Below, piece by piece: positions 63,989 through 64,000 of a stretch of DNA of 64,000 nt. Position 1 is the stretch's first letter. The number at the start of each line of letters is the position of its first letter. A program made the position numbers and the translations under genes. The notes below the pieces were generated by a model, which saw only the letters and a list, made by a program, of their open reading frames with translations, was not told the origin of the DNA and did not search any database. Origin of the DNA: Saprospiraceae bacterium (GTDB taxonomy: Bacteria > Bacteroidota > Bacteroidia > Chitinophagales > Saprospiraceae); contig JAHDHQ010000016.1 in assembly GCA_020631235.1 (NCBI GenBank), positions 38,539 through 102,538 of the forward strand, written 5' to 3'.

Positions 63989-64000
63989 ATTTATGCTTAA

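Overview
The window is a low-GC (by eye mid-30s percent) chromosomal segment of a Bacteroidota bacterium. Four secreted proteins end in type IX secretion (T9SS) sorting domains. Other markers are a SusC-style TonB-dependent receptor with a carboxypeptidase-like N-terminal domain, families typical of the phylum (DUF4837, DUF4294, DUF5686, DUF6695), promoter boxes of the TAnnTTTG type, few Shine-Dalgarno sequences, and an ATP synthase operon without beta and epsilon. A mevalonate-pathway decarboxylase together with RNase Y and the T9SS proteins suggests Saprospiria or a related marine/freshwater lineage; that placement is an inference. The segment looks like ordinary core chromosome: no insertion sequence, prophage, CRISPR array, rRNA or tRNA was found.

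Layout. 1-7.1 kb: 3' part of rny, a strong terminator, then atpB-atpE-atpF-atpH-atpA-atpG ending at a terminator; AtpB carries a very His-rich N-terminal extension. 7.1-14.6 kb (minus strand): a PQQ-propeller lipoprotein, a secreted lipase-like hydrolase with a T9SS partner, trhO, and a redoxin plus cytochrome c/copper-monooxygenase pair. 14.8-15.8 kb: DksA-like regulator overlapping lspA. 16-20 kb (minus): two ArsR paralogs, tsaB (no canonical start codon), an S41 processing protease and an alpha/beta hydrolase. 20.1-29.2 kb (plus): uvrB, ligA, a DUF5686 outer-membrane protein, a lone MoxR ATPase, a DUF4837 lipoprotein. 29.2-36.1 kb: methyltransferase, fabG tightly followed by a metzincin lipoprotein and a polytopic membrane protein, then a MarR regulator and a VOC protein that share a 12-bp putative operator, and a second HExxH lipoprotein. 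36.2-44.3 kb: a MopE-repeat T9SS protein, an SDR enzyme, MlaE/MlaF lipid transporter subunits, hibernation factor HPF, and a PQQ-type sugar dehydrogenase with PKD and T9SS domains. 44.4-52.5 kb: MscS channel, recX, rlmN, then a histidine kinase overlapping a TonB-dependent receptor followed by two small barrel-like proteins, and a PorT-type barrel. 52.6-64 kb: trmB, pckA, rhodanese, mvaD, DUF4294, a PAP2-like membrane protein, dapD, DUF6695, a methyltransferase, a HerA-like ATPase and a DCC oxidoreductase closing on a terminator.

Most genes are housekeeping: translation and RNA modification (trhO, tsaB, rlmN, trmB, hpf, rny), DNA repair (uvrB, ligA, recX), energy (ATP synthase, pckA), envelope biogenesis (lspA, Ctp protease, MlaEF, dapD, fabG). 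The less understood parts are the redoxin/copper-monooxygenase pair, the kinase-receptor-barrel overlap, the fabG-metzincin-membrane protein cluster, the DUF6695 protein with a possible permuted papain-like site, and the HerA-like ATPase paired with a DCC protein. I did not find a clearly new multi-gene defence or mobile system. Residue positions are hand counts and may be off by one or two.
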